From positions 461,117-525,116 of the forward strand of contig CAJQUW010012973.1 in assembly GCA_907163375.1 (NCBI GenBank): DNA of 64,000 nt. The letters run 5' to 3'. Position numbers and translations under genes: made by a program. Origin of the DNA: Prostheceraeus crozeri (taxonomy: Eukaryota > Platyhelminthes > Polycladida > Euryleptidae). This document shows, in pieces, positions 31,800 through 43,611 of the stretch (positions within the stretch are counted from its first letter, which is position 1; every line of letters starts with the position of its first letter). The notes below the pieces were generated by a model, which saw nothing but the letters and a program-made list of their open reading frames with translations, had not been told where the DNA came from and ran no database searches.

Positions 31800-33150
31800 G
31801 CTCCATGTGATGTTATCCGCGCGCGAGAATGTGATAGCGCTTGTTATCTATTGAAAAATTGTTTGTCTATCCCAAAGTTGCCGTACATGCTGCGAACATT
31901 CCCTTTAACAAGTTCCCGTACCTACTACTGAAATTCGATCAAGTGCAAACATCTTCTTTGGAGAACCTCTTGAGCTGCTCATTGACTCATCGTTCTCGTG
32001 AGCAATCATTCTTCTCAGTATCCTATGGTATCTCTGGCCTGAGCCGTGCGGTGGACTCCTCGCTCGAGCATCCATCGGTCCTTGTCATCAGACCCACTCC
32101 TCGAGGATGCAACACAGTTCTCTGAAGCTTAATGTCCGAATAATAAAGAGCCTCCTGAATTCAAACAACTGAGGACCAGCCAATGATAAAGGAGCGATTT
32201 CATAATCTTATTGAACATACCGTCAATGGTCAGGATATGTGGTCGATTGATGTGTGCTTCTTCTCTAGACGCAGGTGTTTGGGTGACATCTCCCTATTCC
32301 TTCCTCAGGCCTCAAGCTGGACCATGACAAGCAGCCATTCGCCATGTCCCGTCATCTCGGAGTTAGTGTGTCGTTCCCCCAACAAATGCAAATGCTACAC
32401 TGAAGTTGATGTGTACATCACTGATGGTCTGCAAATACAATGCCGAACGTTCCACACGCCATGTTGCAGAAATTGACACCAACAGAAGAGCTTTGGTATC
32501 CGCTGATGGGATACATGTCGTTTTCAAACCATGCGGCTTTAGTCGCGCGATGACGACAACGCGCAGACGGTGCAACTCTTATCCCCTGGAAGGCAGGTCG
32601 ACCACCTCTCTTCACACTTAAGCTCCTCATGGAAATTCAAAACTCATTGCAAGGTGGTGGCATGCCCAGGAAAAGGAAGGACGAAAATAAAAAGGCCTCA
32701 TTTGTGGCCACGTTTTTTCTGTCTATTTGCAATGGAAACTTTACGTGCCTGGGGATGTACATGCAGGTGAAACTTATGCAGGCCAAGACATTTAATATCT
32801 GCTGCAAAGACACACGAAAATGTGCAAACACAACATTCAAATTCACCTTCATCTATTGCATAAGTCACCGACATGACATATGGATATGCACACATCACAC
32901 TGTCATTTTCAACACGTTGGATGACTGCTTCACTGAAGCTATTATACTTACAATTTCTGTTGATTATCATCAATGCAGTATAGATAAAAAATATTGAAAA
33001 ATCACCCCTATGTCCATGAAATCAGAAGGCCAGATATTTTGCCAGAAGGCTATACATGATTGCAAAAGACAAATCAACACGCTATCGTTCGAATGACAAG
33101 TTAAAATTCTGTATATTGCTGTTGTGTTGTGGTTGAACATAGCCGCCTAC
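31800..33150. other. Intron with diverged copy in the older unit
   Basis: From about 32080 on this aligns with 2460-3560. Short conserved frames exist on both strands (for example minus 32418-32630 with GYQSSSVGV…FCNMACG), but stops interrupt them and the similarity is at DNA level. I do not call a gene. Confidence 0.5.
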
Positions 33151-33342
33151 CTGGGCAAACAAAATCGTTGCAGTCTTCATACATCGATTCGTCCTCCGCT
33201 GCAATACCCTCTGTTGTGAGACATGGTGATCCCGTGCCTTGTTGAACAGGGTTGGTACAACTTCGTGTTATAAGTCGTTGTCCACCTCCACAAGATTTTG
33301 AACAGGATTGTGATTTGTCCCATTCTGTCCAGCCACCATCCA
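33151..33342 (-). CDS. TSP1-domain exon 2 of cassette (unit 1)
   Basis: A 192-nt exon with WTEWDK, CSKSCGGGQ, SC, SPC, EDC and VCPG: a complete six-cysteine thrombospondin type-1 repeat. The acceptor AG is at 33343-33344 and the donor GTAGGC at 33145-33150; both are phase 1. It is nearly the same protein as the exon at 1465-1656. The unit 2 copy (57996) differs by WTDWDK in place of WTEWDK. Confidence 0.9.
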
Positions 33343-33347
33343 CTGCA

Positions 33348-33371
33348 CGCGAGAGAGAGAGAGAGAGAGAT
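33348..33371. repeat. (GA)n microsatellite at splice acceptor
   Basis: About eleven GA units after GCGC on the plus strand serve as the pyrimidine tract of the TSP1 exon acceptor. In unit 2 the same site (58193-58216) is interrupted as GAGGGAGAGA…. Confidence 0.8.
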
Positions 33372-33654
33372 TCATATTCAAAATTGAAATAAAAAAGTCA
33401 AATAGCGTCAGCGAGACGTGTTAGCTAAATTGTTTCAACCAAAGTCTTCTTTGTGATCGGCTTGCTATGGCAATGGCAATCATTGGCACTGATGTAGAGT
33501 CTGTCATTCTTTATGTTATTACTATATCATTTCAAAGTTTCCACGCACTGGGTGCTCTTGAGGAATAATCAGATTCAATATGTACATAAGTCAGAAGTTC
33601 TGAGACCGAATACAACTTTATTAGGATAGCACACGCGACGTTCCGCATTTAGTC

Positions 33655-34050
33655 TTATTCATGCAAAAGATAAAATAGGTGTTGCAATTGAGCACTAAGG
33701 TCTGGATTACGAGTGCTATTCTCACACAATTCGACGCTTCGATGCAGCTGAGTATTTATGATGCCTGCATGTAACACGCGCCATTGAAGACTATTCAGCA
33801 ATGGACATGATAATCTATGATATCTGTTTAAGTGGTGGTGGACCAATGATGTATCCGATGAGATGTGTTCTTTTAGACGGGAGCGCATAGTTCGCTCGGA
33901 TTCTCTAATGTACATGTAAAATGAACAGCTCTCTCTACATCGGATGAGGTGATTCACGTTCTTGACAAAACAGGCGGTATTGACGTCATTTATAGCCGCA
34001 CCAAATGCACAACTAACTGTCAAGAAATTCATTGATGGCTTTGACTTCAA
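33655..34050 (-). pseudogene. GIY-YIG-like nuclease remnant (unit 1)
   Basis: A 131-residue minus-strand frame with FVKNVNHLIRCRESCSFYMYIRES in segments (Y-x-Y-I-x-E-S), then MRSRLKEH, VHHHLNRYH and RNPDLS. This follows the layout of the GIY-YIG C-terminal nuclease of Penelope-like and related retroelements (YIGES…RLKEH…H). The first GIY triad is degenerate. Identical length in unit 2 (58500-58895). Probably a retroelement C-terminal fragment. Confidence 0.5.
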
Positions 34051-34094
34051 CCACGATGCCTTAAATTTCGATCTGAAGGAAACTCAAATTACAT

Positions 34095-34640
34095 TCACAA
34101 AGTTACATTTGTGAATGGATTGTTCTTTGAGTTCCCCCATGTTTCTTTCATTAATATATGGCAAAGTCGATTAAATGAAGGAATTACTAAAATGTCACTT
34201 AAATGTTCTGTTGTAGCTTTATTTTTACTCTTCACATGACTAAGCATAGTACGAAACGTTGCCAGTTTTAATATAGCCTGAAGTCGCCTATCGTAACATA
34301 ATTGCTCTCGGTCGTAGAACGTCTGAATTTTCATACATGCGGATGACTGATTTCGACTGAAACAGTTGACGGACATTAACGAGATTTTGCAATTGAATAT
34401 CAGATTATTTCTTAGACCTGGAAATATGATTTTTATGTGATTCCGGATCCGTTTCCACCCAAATCCAGTGGTTCCGGCTCCTTGTTTTGCATCCGACTTA
34501 TGTGAATACAAAAGCATTTCAATGATTGTCAAGTCAACCTCAGGACAATCGCTTTGAACATAGAAGATGTGGACGATGTCATCACTTTGTAAGCAGTCAA
34601 ACATAATTGCGGTTAAGTCACCTGAATGTATTCGAAGCAT
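34095..34640 (-). other. Unassigned 181-residue open frame (unit 1)
   Basis: Minus-strand frame from ATG 34640 to a stop at 34095. I recognise no domain. A run with Tyr/Arg/Leu-rich helices (QTFYDREQLCYDRRLQAIL) precedes the GIY-YIG-like frame and could be upstream coding remnant of the same retroelement. Identical protein in unit 2 (58940-59485), but the high DNA identity makes that uninformative. Confidence 0.3.
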
Positions 34641-34882
34641 GTCATTGATGACACTAGCTCGGCTCGGTGATCAATTAAAGGAGATTTGGAAAACCTTGTC
34701 AGTTATTGCTACTGATCATAGTTATCGAAGTGCCCGGCCCGCCTCTCCGCAGCTTGGAGAATCTGTACTATAGGGAGACTAATGAACCTAACAGAATGTC
34801 TGCAGTACGTGATGCATTTTCATGGCTTGACTTTGGCATTCGGTTGACAAGAAAGATAAATAATAGCATGATAGTGGTTTAC

Positions 34883-35068
34883 CTGGACAGACGCCATCAC
34901 TGCAGTGTTCATACTTCGATTCTCCTTCAGCCTCATCGCCTTCCGCTGTGAGACATAGTGATCCCCAGCCTTGTGGAGCTGGGTTAGTACAATTTCGTGT
35001 AACAAGTCGTTGTCCGTCACCGCAGGTTTTTGAACAAGGTAGTGATTTGTCCCAGTCTGTCCAACCGC
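34883..35068 (-). CDS. TSP1-domain exon 1 of cassette (unit 1)
   Basis: A 186-nt exon encoding GWTDWDK, PCSKTCGDGQRLVTRNC, LCLTAEG, EHCSDGVCPG: a full six-cysteine thrombospondin type-1 repeat, two codons shorter than the others. The acceptor AG is at 35069-35070 and the donor GTAAAC at 34877-34882; phase 1. It follows the FTP' second-half exon (38666) in transcript order. Its stub in the older unit is at 5280. Unit 2 copy 59728-59913. Confidence 0.9.
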
Positions 35069-36227
35069 CTGCGAGAGAGCGAGAGAGTCAGAGTTAATCA
35101 GAATTAAAACCATGTTCACCCTGGAAGTTTGCAGTATCTTGATCGAATGGGATTCTCTCTTAATTCTTTTCTTGTCAATAGGAAACCGTTCAAAATCATT
35201 GAAGTGAATACAATTCTTACACACTCTGAATCAAAGTGGAATCACAGCGTTTGCATGAATTTTAATACCTATTTCATGTAGCTATTCCATCATTGAATAC
35301 TACACTAATAGAAATTTCGTCCATCAATTTCTACATTTATGTCTGACATCCGATACGTCTTAATCCATCCAGTTCAAAGTGGCCAATGGTTAGCTCTAAA
35401 CCACGTAGACCGTTTATTTTGAGTATAAATTTCATTTGAATATGTAAAGTGGTCTTTGACAATTTTTTAGACATTGTGAAGTTGGAATCCCAAGTATTTG
35501 TGGAATGTCTTTCTTGCCGTAGGCTTCAGCATGCTTCGACCACCTATTTGGTCATCGTTAAAAGGAACGATTTTACAGGGAGGCAATTCACAATTTATTA
35601 CTATATGGTAGGAGGGGTTGAATTGGCCAAATAGACTTGGTCTCATGTTTGCCCATACAGCAACACAAAATGCTCATTATGGACACTAAACGTTTTTCAG
35701 CTTCATGTTAATACGTTGTTGCTTGGTTTCCTAGAAATCTATTTCGCATAGCTCTGATTCACTGAATGTAACAGTGAAGATAGCTCATGCGCGTGCGTCA
35801 TTCAATATTCCTCCAATCAAGTTTTAGCTGACAATTCATGGACGAATACAAGCCAAGTTCCTGTTGCCGCTGTATCTGTTTTCTGTCGACATTCAAAAGT
35901 GAAACGTGGAATGCTCTGAAGGCAAATGCACAGCCATATTTTTTATATCTAATCTACCTACATGTTCACAATCGGGGGTGAATTGGCCAAAATTTTGAAA
36001 ATCATTAAATGAACCTGTAATCGAAGGAAAAATGCCTCGAATCACTTACTTTATTGTGTAGTTCACTACCATGTTGTTGATTTGAATCTGTAGTGATTAT
36101 ATTCAGACTTAGATGATATGGCCAATTCACCCCCAAATAGACCCTATTTGACATGTGATGAATTATGATGCACAAAATCTGATATATTCAAGAAATTTAA
36201 TGGGATTTTCACTCCTTTTCAGGTTAT

Positions 36228-36782
36228 GTGGATATGCCTCGAACGTACAAGTCAAAAAGCAAGTATGGACAATATGACCAATCTGTGATGGAGACAGCTG
36301 TGGCCTCTGTGAAAGCTGGTTACCAAACTGTTAGCAGTGCTTCGCGAGTGTTCAACGTACCACGAAAGACTATCTCTAATCGTCTGGGTTTTAGCGATCA
36401 ACAAGTTCGCAAGTCTGGAGGTTCCACTGTTTTCTCTGAGGAACAGGAGGATCAAATAGTCCTGAGACTTCGTTATCTTGAGAGTCGTGGCTTCCCCATG
36501 AGTGTGGATTCTTTGCTTAAATGTGCATATGTGTTTGCAAATAAGTTGCATCGTCGAAAACTATTGAACAGTGACATTCCCAAGAACTGGCATCAAAACA
36601 AGAAGTGTTCACGTGACTGGTGGTGGTCATTCAAAAACAGACATCCCATATTGTCTCTACGAAAGCCAGAGGGCTTGAGCATCGGGAGGGCACACGCATT
36701 CAATCGCATTCGAATTGACGCTTTTTTACTCAAGTCGAACAACTGTACTCAGAAATCGACATCTCTACTTTCCCACAGCTGA
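36228..36782 (+). pseudogene. Pogo-like transposase, DNA-binding part (unit 1)
   Basis: Begins MPRTYKSKSKYGQYDQ (ATG 36228 or 36234), followed by a Psq-type helix-turn-helix (VKAGYQTVSSASRVFNVPRK) and a CENP-B-type HTH with SRDWWWSFKNRHP and SLRKPEGLS. It is open to 36782, but the expected sequence up to FNLDETGLYC, with the first catalytic Asp at about 36795, lies in the +1 frame. A frameshift at the T run near 36725 and a compensating one near 36820 therefore separate it from the downstream frame. The same defect is present in unit 2. Confidence 0.8.
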
Positions 36783-36794
36783 TTTTCAATTTAG

Positions 36795-37880
36795 ATGAAA
36801 CCGGACTCTACTGTTCCAACGTCTCGTGGAAATGTAATTGCTACGCGTGGAGCTCGTTCTGTTCAAAGTATCCAAATTGGTGAGCGCGGGACCCTGACAA
36901 CAGTCATCCCAATCATTAGTGCTGCTGGCGATTGTTTACCTCCCTTCATTATTTTGAAGGGCAAATCTCCTTCCAAAGACCTTGAAGAACAGTCAAAGGA
37001 ACTTGGGATACAACTGTCATACACAAAATCTGGATACATTGGCACGGACGTCTTCATACAGGTCTTGAAGCACTTCGACAAGCATCGAACAACGATACCG
37101 AATAAGACATGTGTTCTCTTCTTGGATGGACATTCAACCCATCTCTCGATCGAAGCAATTGAGTTCTGCACTGAGCGTGGCATCGAAATCGTGTGTATTC
37201 TTCCACATTCATCGCACCGCGTACAGCCGCTCGACACCCATTTCAACAAAGCCCTGAAGACAGATTGGTCAAAGTCAATTGAATCTTTTCTCAGATCAAC
37301 AGATAAAACATCGTTGAGCACAGAACAATTTCTGACACTTCTAGATTTGGCTAAGAGAACAATGAAAACCAAACGCGGTCTGATTGTGGACTCCTTTTCG
37401 CACTGTGGTCTATACCCGTGCAACAGAAATGCAATAAAAGTGGAAGAGTACTCTAAATCAAAGATATTCAGATCAAGTGGGTCCGGTGATGAACCGACAG
37501 CAGCAATGATGAATCAAGAGAATTCAAATTTGAATGAAACCAACTTCGATTTTTCGCTCAAAAGAGACTTCCAAAGCCCAGTCAAACCGAAAAATGAAAC
37601 ACATTTGAAAGAACATGTATCCAGGGCATCGCAAATATTGCCTCAAAAGAAGAGCAAATTGAGAGTTAAACTTGCAGCGTTCAAAAGAAAACCGGAACCA
37701 GCAAAAGAAGTGAATCAACCAACGACGAGCAAGAAATCAAAGAAGGAATGCTTCTGTTGTGTTTGCGGCACTGACTATTACACAGGGTTTTCAAAAGAAG
37801 ATTGGTTTCTGTGTGTAGCATGCCATAATTGGTGTTGTGAAACATGTTTTGGAGTAAACTGCTGCTATAACTGCGAATGA
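36795..37880 (+). pseudogene. Pogo-like transposase, DDE catalytic part with C-terminal Cys-rich finger (unit 1)
   Basis: Contains TSRGNVIATRGA, PIISAAGDCLPPFIILKG, FLDGHSTHLS (second catalytic Asp), ILPHSSHRVQPLDTHFNKALK (third catalytic Asp) and GLYPCNRNA, typical of pogo/Tigger-jerky DDE transposases. The last 45 residues form a Cys-rich treble-clef/PHD-like finger (CFCCVCGTDYYTG…CVACHNWCCETC…CYNCE), common at the C-terminus of invertebrate relatives. The first Asp (LDETG) is out of frame upstream. An ATG at 36795 exists but the frame is not a full protein. A gene fossil, well preserved. Confidence 0.84.
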
Positions 37881-38665
37881 TACGATAGTAAACAAGAGAA
37901 GAGTGATTTCTTGTGGACAAATTCGTTTTTTCTTTCAAACTGTTATTGTGGGTTTTAAATACAAAAATGGTACATCATCATAAGAGAATAATGTCAAAAA
38001 CTTAATTTCTATATTCAAAATATAGTATAGAAGCAAGATGTGATGATCATTGATGATATTAAAAGCACAGTAGTATATATTCAGTAATTGGCCAATTCAC
38101 CCCCAATATTCAAAATTTCGCTTAATGGCCAACCTCATTTTCAAAGCAAAATTTGAAAAGCTTGACTTATATACATGCTTCGAAACACATTTTTCGAGTA
38201 TTATGATTTATAAATTTGTAAATTATATGTTTCTATGTAGCAATAATAGAAAATTCTAGCAAATGAATTAGATTATGCAAGAAAGTGGCCAATTCACCCC
38301 TTATTACCCTAACTATAAAACATTTCTGAAAACCGCAACCTTTGCACTTTTACTCAACTCTCATTGTTCTTTATGCATTCCTAAGTGTTGGATTGAAAAG
38401 GAAATACATGTCATTCTCTCCTATATTTGAACAGTGATGAAGTCACAAAAGAAATGTGTTTGACCTTTAAATGGTGTTTTTCGTTTTTTATTTGTGGAAT
38501 AGTGAGTGAATTGTGATGAGAACTTCATGAAGATGTTTATGCACTAATGGCCAAAGTCAATTGCAATTATACAAAACATAAAGAGTCACCAACTTACATC
38601 ATAGTTTCTTTTTTTATCCAAAATTAAAAATATATACAATGATGAATTAAGGCATACCAGCTTAC

Positions 38666-38926
38666 CATGTATGCAAAGTGGAGATTCGGTAGCAATTCCA
38701 GAGCTGACTGAGTCTCCACCATACGCAGCGACCTCAATGAGTGTTATCATCCTGTCATATGAGTGACCAGCAAAGAAGATGAACCGAGCTTCGACAGAAC
38801 ACATGACCACATATGTTGCTTGTTCAACGTGGACCGTCATGACAATCCCACATATGGGGAAATTAGGGATTTCTTCGGGCTCGCAAGATTTGAATACATT
38901 GGAGTAGTGAATGCTAAAGTTGGTTG
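38666..38926 (-). CDS. FTP'/F5-8C-like domain, second-half exon (unit 1)
   Basis: A 261-nt exon with TNFSIHYSNVFKSC, VMCSVEARFIFFAG and LIEVAAYGG, the second half of an FTP/F5-8C-like module. The acceptor AG is at 38927-38928, the donor GTAAGC at 38660-38665; phase 1. It completes the domain begun at 41429-41650 across the unit junction, so the transcript passes from unit 2 into unit 1. It differs from the older-unit exon at 6592 by only a few residues (for example ICGI for ICGT). Confidence 0.75.
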
Positions 38927-41131
38927 CTGTAAAGAATATCAAAGAATTGTAGCAAGTATGTAGAGTAAAAAGTACAGTTTTCTGAAAATGTGGAGTATCG
39001 TTTTCTTTCTAATAGTAACACATGGTTAATTATTTATGTTTGATGGCAGGCCATAACCATGCATTATAGGGAACGGCAGTCTGTCTGGATAATTGTTTTA
39101 AATGTTGTGAAGAAGTTTGTTAATAAATTGTTCTAAATGTTAATTATAGCTTGTATGAGTTAAAATAGTGTATAAATGTTGCAAATAAACTGATAAAATT
39201 TTTCTGTGTTAAAAAAGGGTTTAGAACACTGTCTCATAAGAACCCTTGAAAGGGTTCTAATCCTTTACGATAATTATCCTGTTACTTCATACAAATTTTG
39301 AGGCTTCATAGGGTCTGCATGTTGTCTCACAGAATTCCCATCATGTACATGTAGAGTTGACAGTCTCCTCTGCGAGTGCATAGACCTCTTAAACGAAAAT
39401 TATATTTAGTTTTGAACTTGATCTCTGATTGTACAAATATGCATTTTCAACATCTTACATAATGAAATATGAAGTTAAATTGTCTGTGCAAAATTTCGAA
39501 GGAGGTGCTTCTGGTGGCTATGATGCATTCTATATTTTGGTTTCTATCGTTCATGGGGAATTTATTATCTAAATTTATCATCTTTATATTGAATTGATTA
39601 TCTTCGGGCTTTTTCTTTTCTTGAGCAAAATTCTCGTAAAATTATAACAACGATGCATAGACCTAACATGTTTGAGATGAAAACAAATTGTGTCTAAGCA
39701 CATGTCTCTTTAATGTTTGGCAAACGTATTTTCAAGCGGGATATTATCAACGTCTCACAAGCAAATAATCAAACGTAGGCCAATATGATCAATCATCTGC
39801 AAATCATATGACCAAATTAAACATTTCTTTGGAGAGTGTGATTTCTGATTACTAAGTGTTTCTTGAAAGCCTCGTACTAAATTCAATTTGATTGAAAGTG
39901 CATGACACTCGTGCGGGCAACGCACAGACTATAAAATCTTTGCACGATTAACCTTTTCGACCCTGAGACGAGGGCATCTCTTCATTTCCTGAATTTCATT
40001 TCAGTTAGTCTTGTATCAATGTAGACAGTACAACAATCACTTCAGATGGCTTTCAGCTGAATTCAAACAGAAATGATTCAGCATACGTAATAACAATAAT
40101 TTCGTGAAAAGGTCGGACTGTGATGCTTTCATTCGGTAAGTGCACGATTCTGGACTTCCTCAAGAAAACTGCCATTTTTCTAAATAAGTTGGAATTGACC
40201 CCACAATTACAACAACGATGAAGTTCGCAACATACTGAAACGGAGTCTAACACAGTGCATGTCATGGACAGAATAGCATCCAGAATACTGCAAAACGGCA
40301 TCCAACAAAACGACGCCGAGTTTGCCAGCGACTTGACATTCGAAAAGAGACGCGTTGCAGCCGCAGAAACTGTCCAGGCAATCCTGGCCGCTGTATCGGA
40401 CAATGTTTGGAGACTTACCATAGTCAATCGTAATTAATGACAAATAATATTTATCAATGGAAATAATACCTTTTCTTTATATCAAACTCTCATATTTTCA
40501 CAATTAGTCAATAATTTACCATAAACTTTCTGACAAAGAAAGTTTCAAAAAGGTGCAAAAAATCAGATTTAATTAATTAAATTAATCAATCAGATTTTAT
40601 CAGCATTAATAATAAGTCACTAGACGTTATCAAGTCATTTAAGTTACTACTCGAAAATCTATTCTGATTTAAAATGTTCGACACTCTTGCAGCAACGGGT
40701 AGCGCACCAACCAAAAACCGTGGGAATATTAGGCCATCAAGGATCACCCAAAAAGTCGCCCTCCCCAGCTTGTGTTTCCTGGGTATTTATCAATAACCGT
40801 GATATTTCAGCAACTCCTCTCGGAAGTCTAAGGACCCCTTATTCTATGAAGAACCCTTTCTTTTAGGTAAAACCCTTTTAAAATTCAAGAATTCTGTAAT
40901 GCAAAATCAAGAACCCATATTGATGATAAAACACTGACAAGAACCTTTATTTTTAACAGAGCACTTTTGCGACATGGTGCTTTAGGTGGCAGCTTAATTC
41001 TGTCCACTTAATGATGCACCACCGCTCTTATTACAGGCTATTAACCATGAGAATGACCAGAGCATGAGGGCTGTCCCATTCCTATCTTACCGTATATGCC
41101 GTCGATACTTTGGTGGAGCATAGAAGAGCAT
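38927..41131. other. Intron and unit-junction region, nothing recognised
   Basis: AT-rich. 38930-39135 matches 63792-64000. Beyond that no comparison exists in the window until the junction at 41131/41132. A minus-strand frame at 40053-40427 is not convincing. Confidence 0.5.
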
Positions 41132-41428
41132 AATTAGCTTGAAAAGTGCACAAGAGATCAAGTGGATCCCGTAGACCCGGGGTAATTCACATAGTCATCA
41201 TCGTAGGAATGTTCGGATGGTAATCATCAAGTTGAGCAAAATAATCCTAGCTAACGACAGAAAAGTAACTTTATAGATTTTCCAAAAAGAAAAGCGACAG
41301 TTTCCTCAATGAACCGTCGTCCTAGGTCATCACTTAAGCAACAAAAACATGAAAGGGAGAAGAAAATTGAAACAAGCCCGGATAATGCGCATTCAACAAA
41401 CAAGAGATCAATTAACAATGAAACTTAC

Positions 41429-41650
41429 GTGGATAACTTGCATGGGGATTAAATGTAATCACAACTTTGGAAACCTTCATTACATCGCTGAGATCGACTC
41501 CAACCCAAGTATTTGTTGATTTCGGAAAAATGATGGCGCCTGTGTATTGATCATCCACCAAAGCTGATAGGTTGCCATTGCTCCACCAATTTTTTGGGGC
41601 AGGATTACTGTATACATCCTTGTTCTTTGATATCATTTCCACCATTTCTC
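41429..41650 (-). CDS. FTP'/F5-8C-like domain, first-half exon (unit 2)
   Basis: Copy of 9866-10087 with the same 74-codon content and splice sites (donor GTAAGT). In transcript order it is followed by 38666-38926 across the unit junction. Confidence 0.73.
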
Positions 41651-43350
41651 CTGAAAGAGACATGAATAATCACTTCGATCATGACTTTTGAACTGTAGAC
41701 TTTGATAGCTGTAGACCGGTCATTTTGAGTCAACATGTCATTGTAACGATTTTTTTTATTTTCTTATTCATGTATAACCGTTTATGGCACATAAATCAGA
41801 CACAGAAGGATATTAAAAGCACGATAGAGGACTTACACATTATAGAACAATGTCATGATGGAAATCTCACGTGGCCATGAGAACTGTTCATAAAGAATGT
41901 CCGATTCAATGCGTAAATATACGTAATTTGAGCAATCACGCATTTTTGCATGGTTTCCTCACGTCGTAGTTACGTTAGTGTTGGTAAATGCCCAACTCTA
42001 TGATTCTTTTAGTCTAATATTAGACACAGGAAGGTCTCATATACTACATTCATAAAATGCACCGGTGTAATGAAGCGAATGCCTTGGAGGCAGTCAATGT
42101 TATGATGAATAGTGTACAAATGACACATAATATTTTGCCTGAGAATGAGAGTTCGTAATGAAACAATGAATACCATTGTTTTTTCTGTAGTAAGTGAAGA
42201 ATGATGTTGGAAAGCACAATCGTGAAGTGCTATCAATCGAGCAAACCACATACAATGTAGCAATCACACAGTGACTGCTATACACAATATATTTCAGAAT
42301 CTGTGTCTATTCCAAAATTCGACGAAACATGCACGTACGTAGCTTTTACATGCACATAGTGTGCATCTATAAGTATGTATACATGTGTTATATAAGTGTC
42401 AGTGCACTTTGTAAAGATGCACTTATTCTGTCACTTCTCTTTAAAAATATACTCATTTTGATAACGACAACAGTTTTACGTAAAATAACTTAGTTTTCTG
42501 TGAAAATGAGATTTTCAATGTTTTCTTTGAGTATTTGAAATGCAGTAGCTGTGGAGCCTTGTCTTTCGGGCTGGTTGTCTTGAAGCCTCTTTCTTTCATG
42601 TGTTTATATCATTATCATGCTTGTGATCGGTATGTATGCGAGAATTTGGCAAAAACTTGTCTGCAATAGCCCAGAATGCTAGGTGTTACCGACTTTCGGA
42701 GACATGATAAATCCGAATCGGTTTATGTTGGCAAATATGAATAAACACATGATAGGAAGTGACATGAAGACAACGTGTGACAAAAATTATGGTTCTAGAC
42801 TGAGCACTTTTAAAAAATCAGACCAAGCACAGAGCATCTCATGTTTTCCGAAAGAATCAATCGGATTTGCATGTTTCTGATCCTGTCTGACAAAAAGTGG
42901 CCGAGAAGATATCGGCAATAATTAGAAGTCATCCCCAGGACTTTTGTCACTTTTTGGATTTTTCATTCATTCTTTATCAAGAAAGTGTGTTTTCTAACCT
43001 AAATTATATTTGTTTACTGACCGATAAAAAAACGCAAAAATGGCATTGTTAGCCACTCTGCCAATCATTGGCTATTGTGCCTCATAGCAACATTTAGTCA
43101 CTTAGAAATATTATTTTCAATGTGTTTTGTCTGTTCTAGTTCTTAAATAATGCATTATAAATTCAATAGTTCTCACTTAGAAGGGTATTGAATCTATTTC
43201 GTCGATATGGTTCTCATAGAAGTTGAGTGGGAAAACTTGTGGCATCAACTGTCTACTGAGTCATGCCTACACAAAACAATTAACATGGAATTTCATAAAA
43301 CTGAAAAGTGTAAGAAATGAAATAAGCCAGGAAAATGACATTTTACTTAC

Positions 43351-43611
43351 CCGCCTCACACGCATCATCCGGAGATCCTGTTCCTGGCACGCCTGTATCA
43401 GTTCCATAAACATTTAGCTTGCTGATAACTGCAGCCTTGGTGCTTGCATCACCAATGAGGAAGATATAGCGTGCCTCTACTTCACAAGAAACTTCATAAA
43501 CTGCTTGTGCAGAGGTGACGTTTGAGACAACGGCGCAGACGGGAAACGTCCACACATCCACAAAAGCACATGTCTTGAAAGTGTTGGAATAAACAACTTT
43601 GAAGTTGTATG
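43351..43611 (-). CDS. FTP/F5-8C-like domain, second-half exon (unit 2)
   Basis: Copy of 11788-12048: same protein, with one synonymous change in the GCC/GCG-type codon near 43534. Splice sites retained; phase 1 on both sides. Confidence 0.75.

Larger units (their letters stand above)
35611..38303 (+). mobile_element. Pogo-like (Tc1/mariner superfamily) transposon (unit 1)
   Basis: Ends carry GAGGGGTTGAATTGGCCA (35612) and TGGCCAATTCACCCCT (38286-38301) in inverted orientation. The same box recurs inside at about 35967 (GGGGGTGAATTGGCC), 36120 and 38090 (GGCCAATTCACCCCC). The ends lie close to TA dinucleotides, but the exact boundary and target duplication are not clean. The interior encodes a CENP-B/pogo-type transposase in two frames. 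Absent from the older unit. Confidence 0.72.
9569..41131. repeat. Tandem segmental duplication, unit 1
   Basis: From about 9569 (AATTAGCTTG) sequence is repeated from about 41132 to the end of the window. The offset is 31563 at the start. It falls to about 25086 after the BEL insertion, and then to about 24818-24854 after the MITE and small indels. Identity looks very high by eye, with scattered single-base changes. The unit contains one full exon cassette (seven coding exons) and all nested transposons. Differences are mostly clean insertions: the BEL/Pao element and a 256-bp MITE, present here and absent from unit 2. Confidence 0.92.

Noticed and set aside
36863-37423. 186-residue minus-strand frame inside the pogo-like transposase (also 61718)
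   Set aside because: Mirror of a conserved plus-strand DDE domain with clear catalytic motifs.
40053-40427. 124-residue minus-strand frame near the unit junction
   Set aside because: Low-complexity Ser/Cys/Leu content, no recognisable domain, overlapping frames on both strands.
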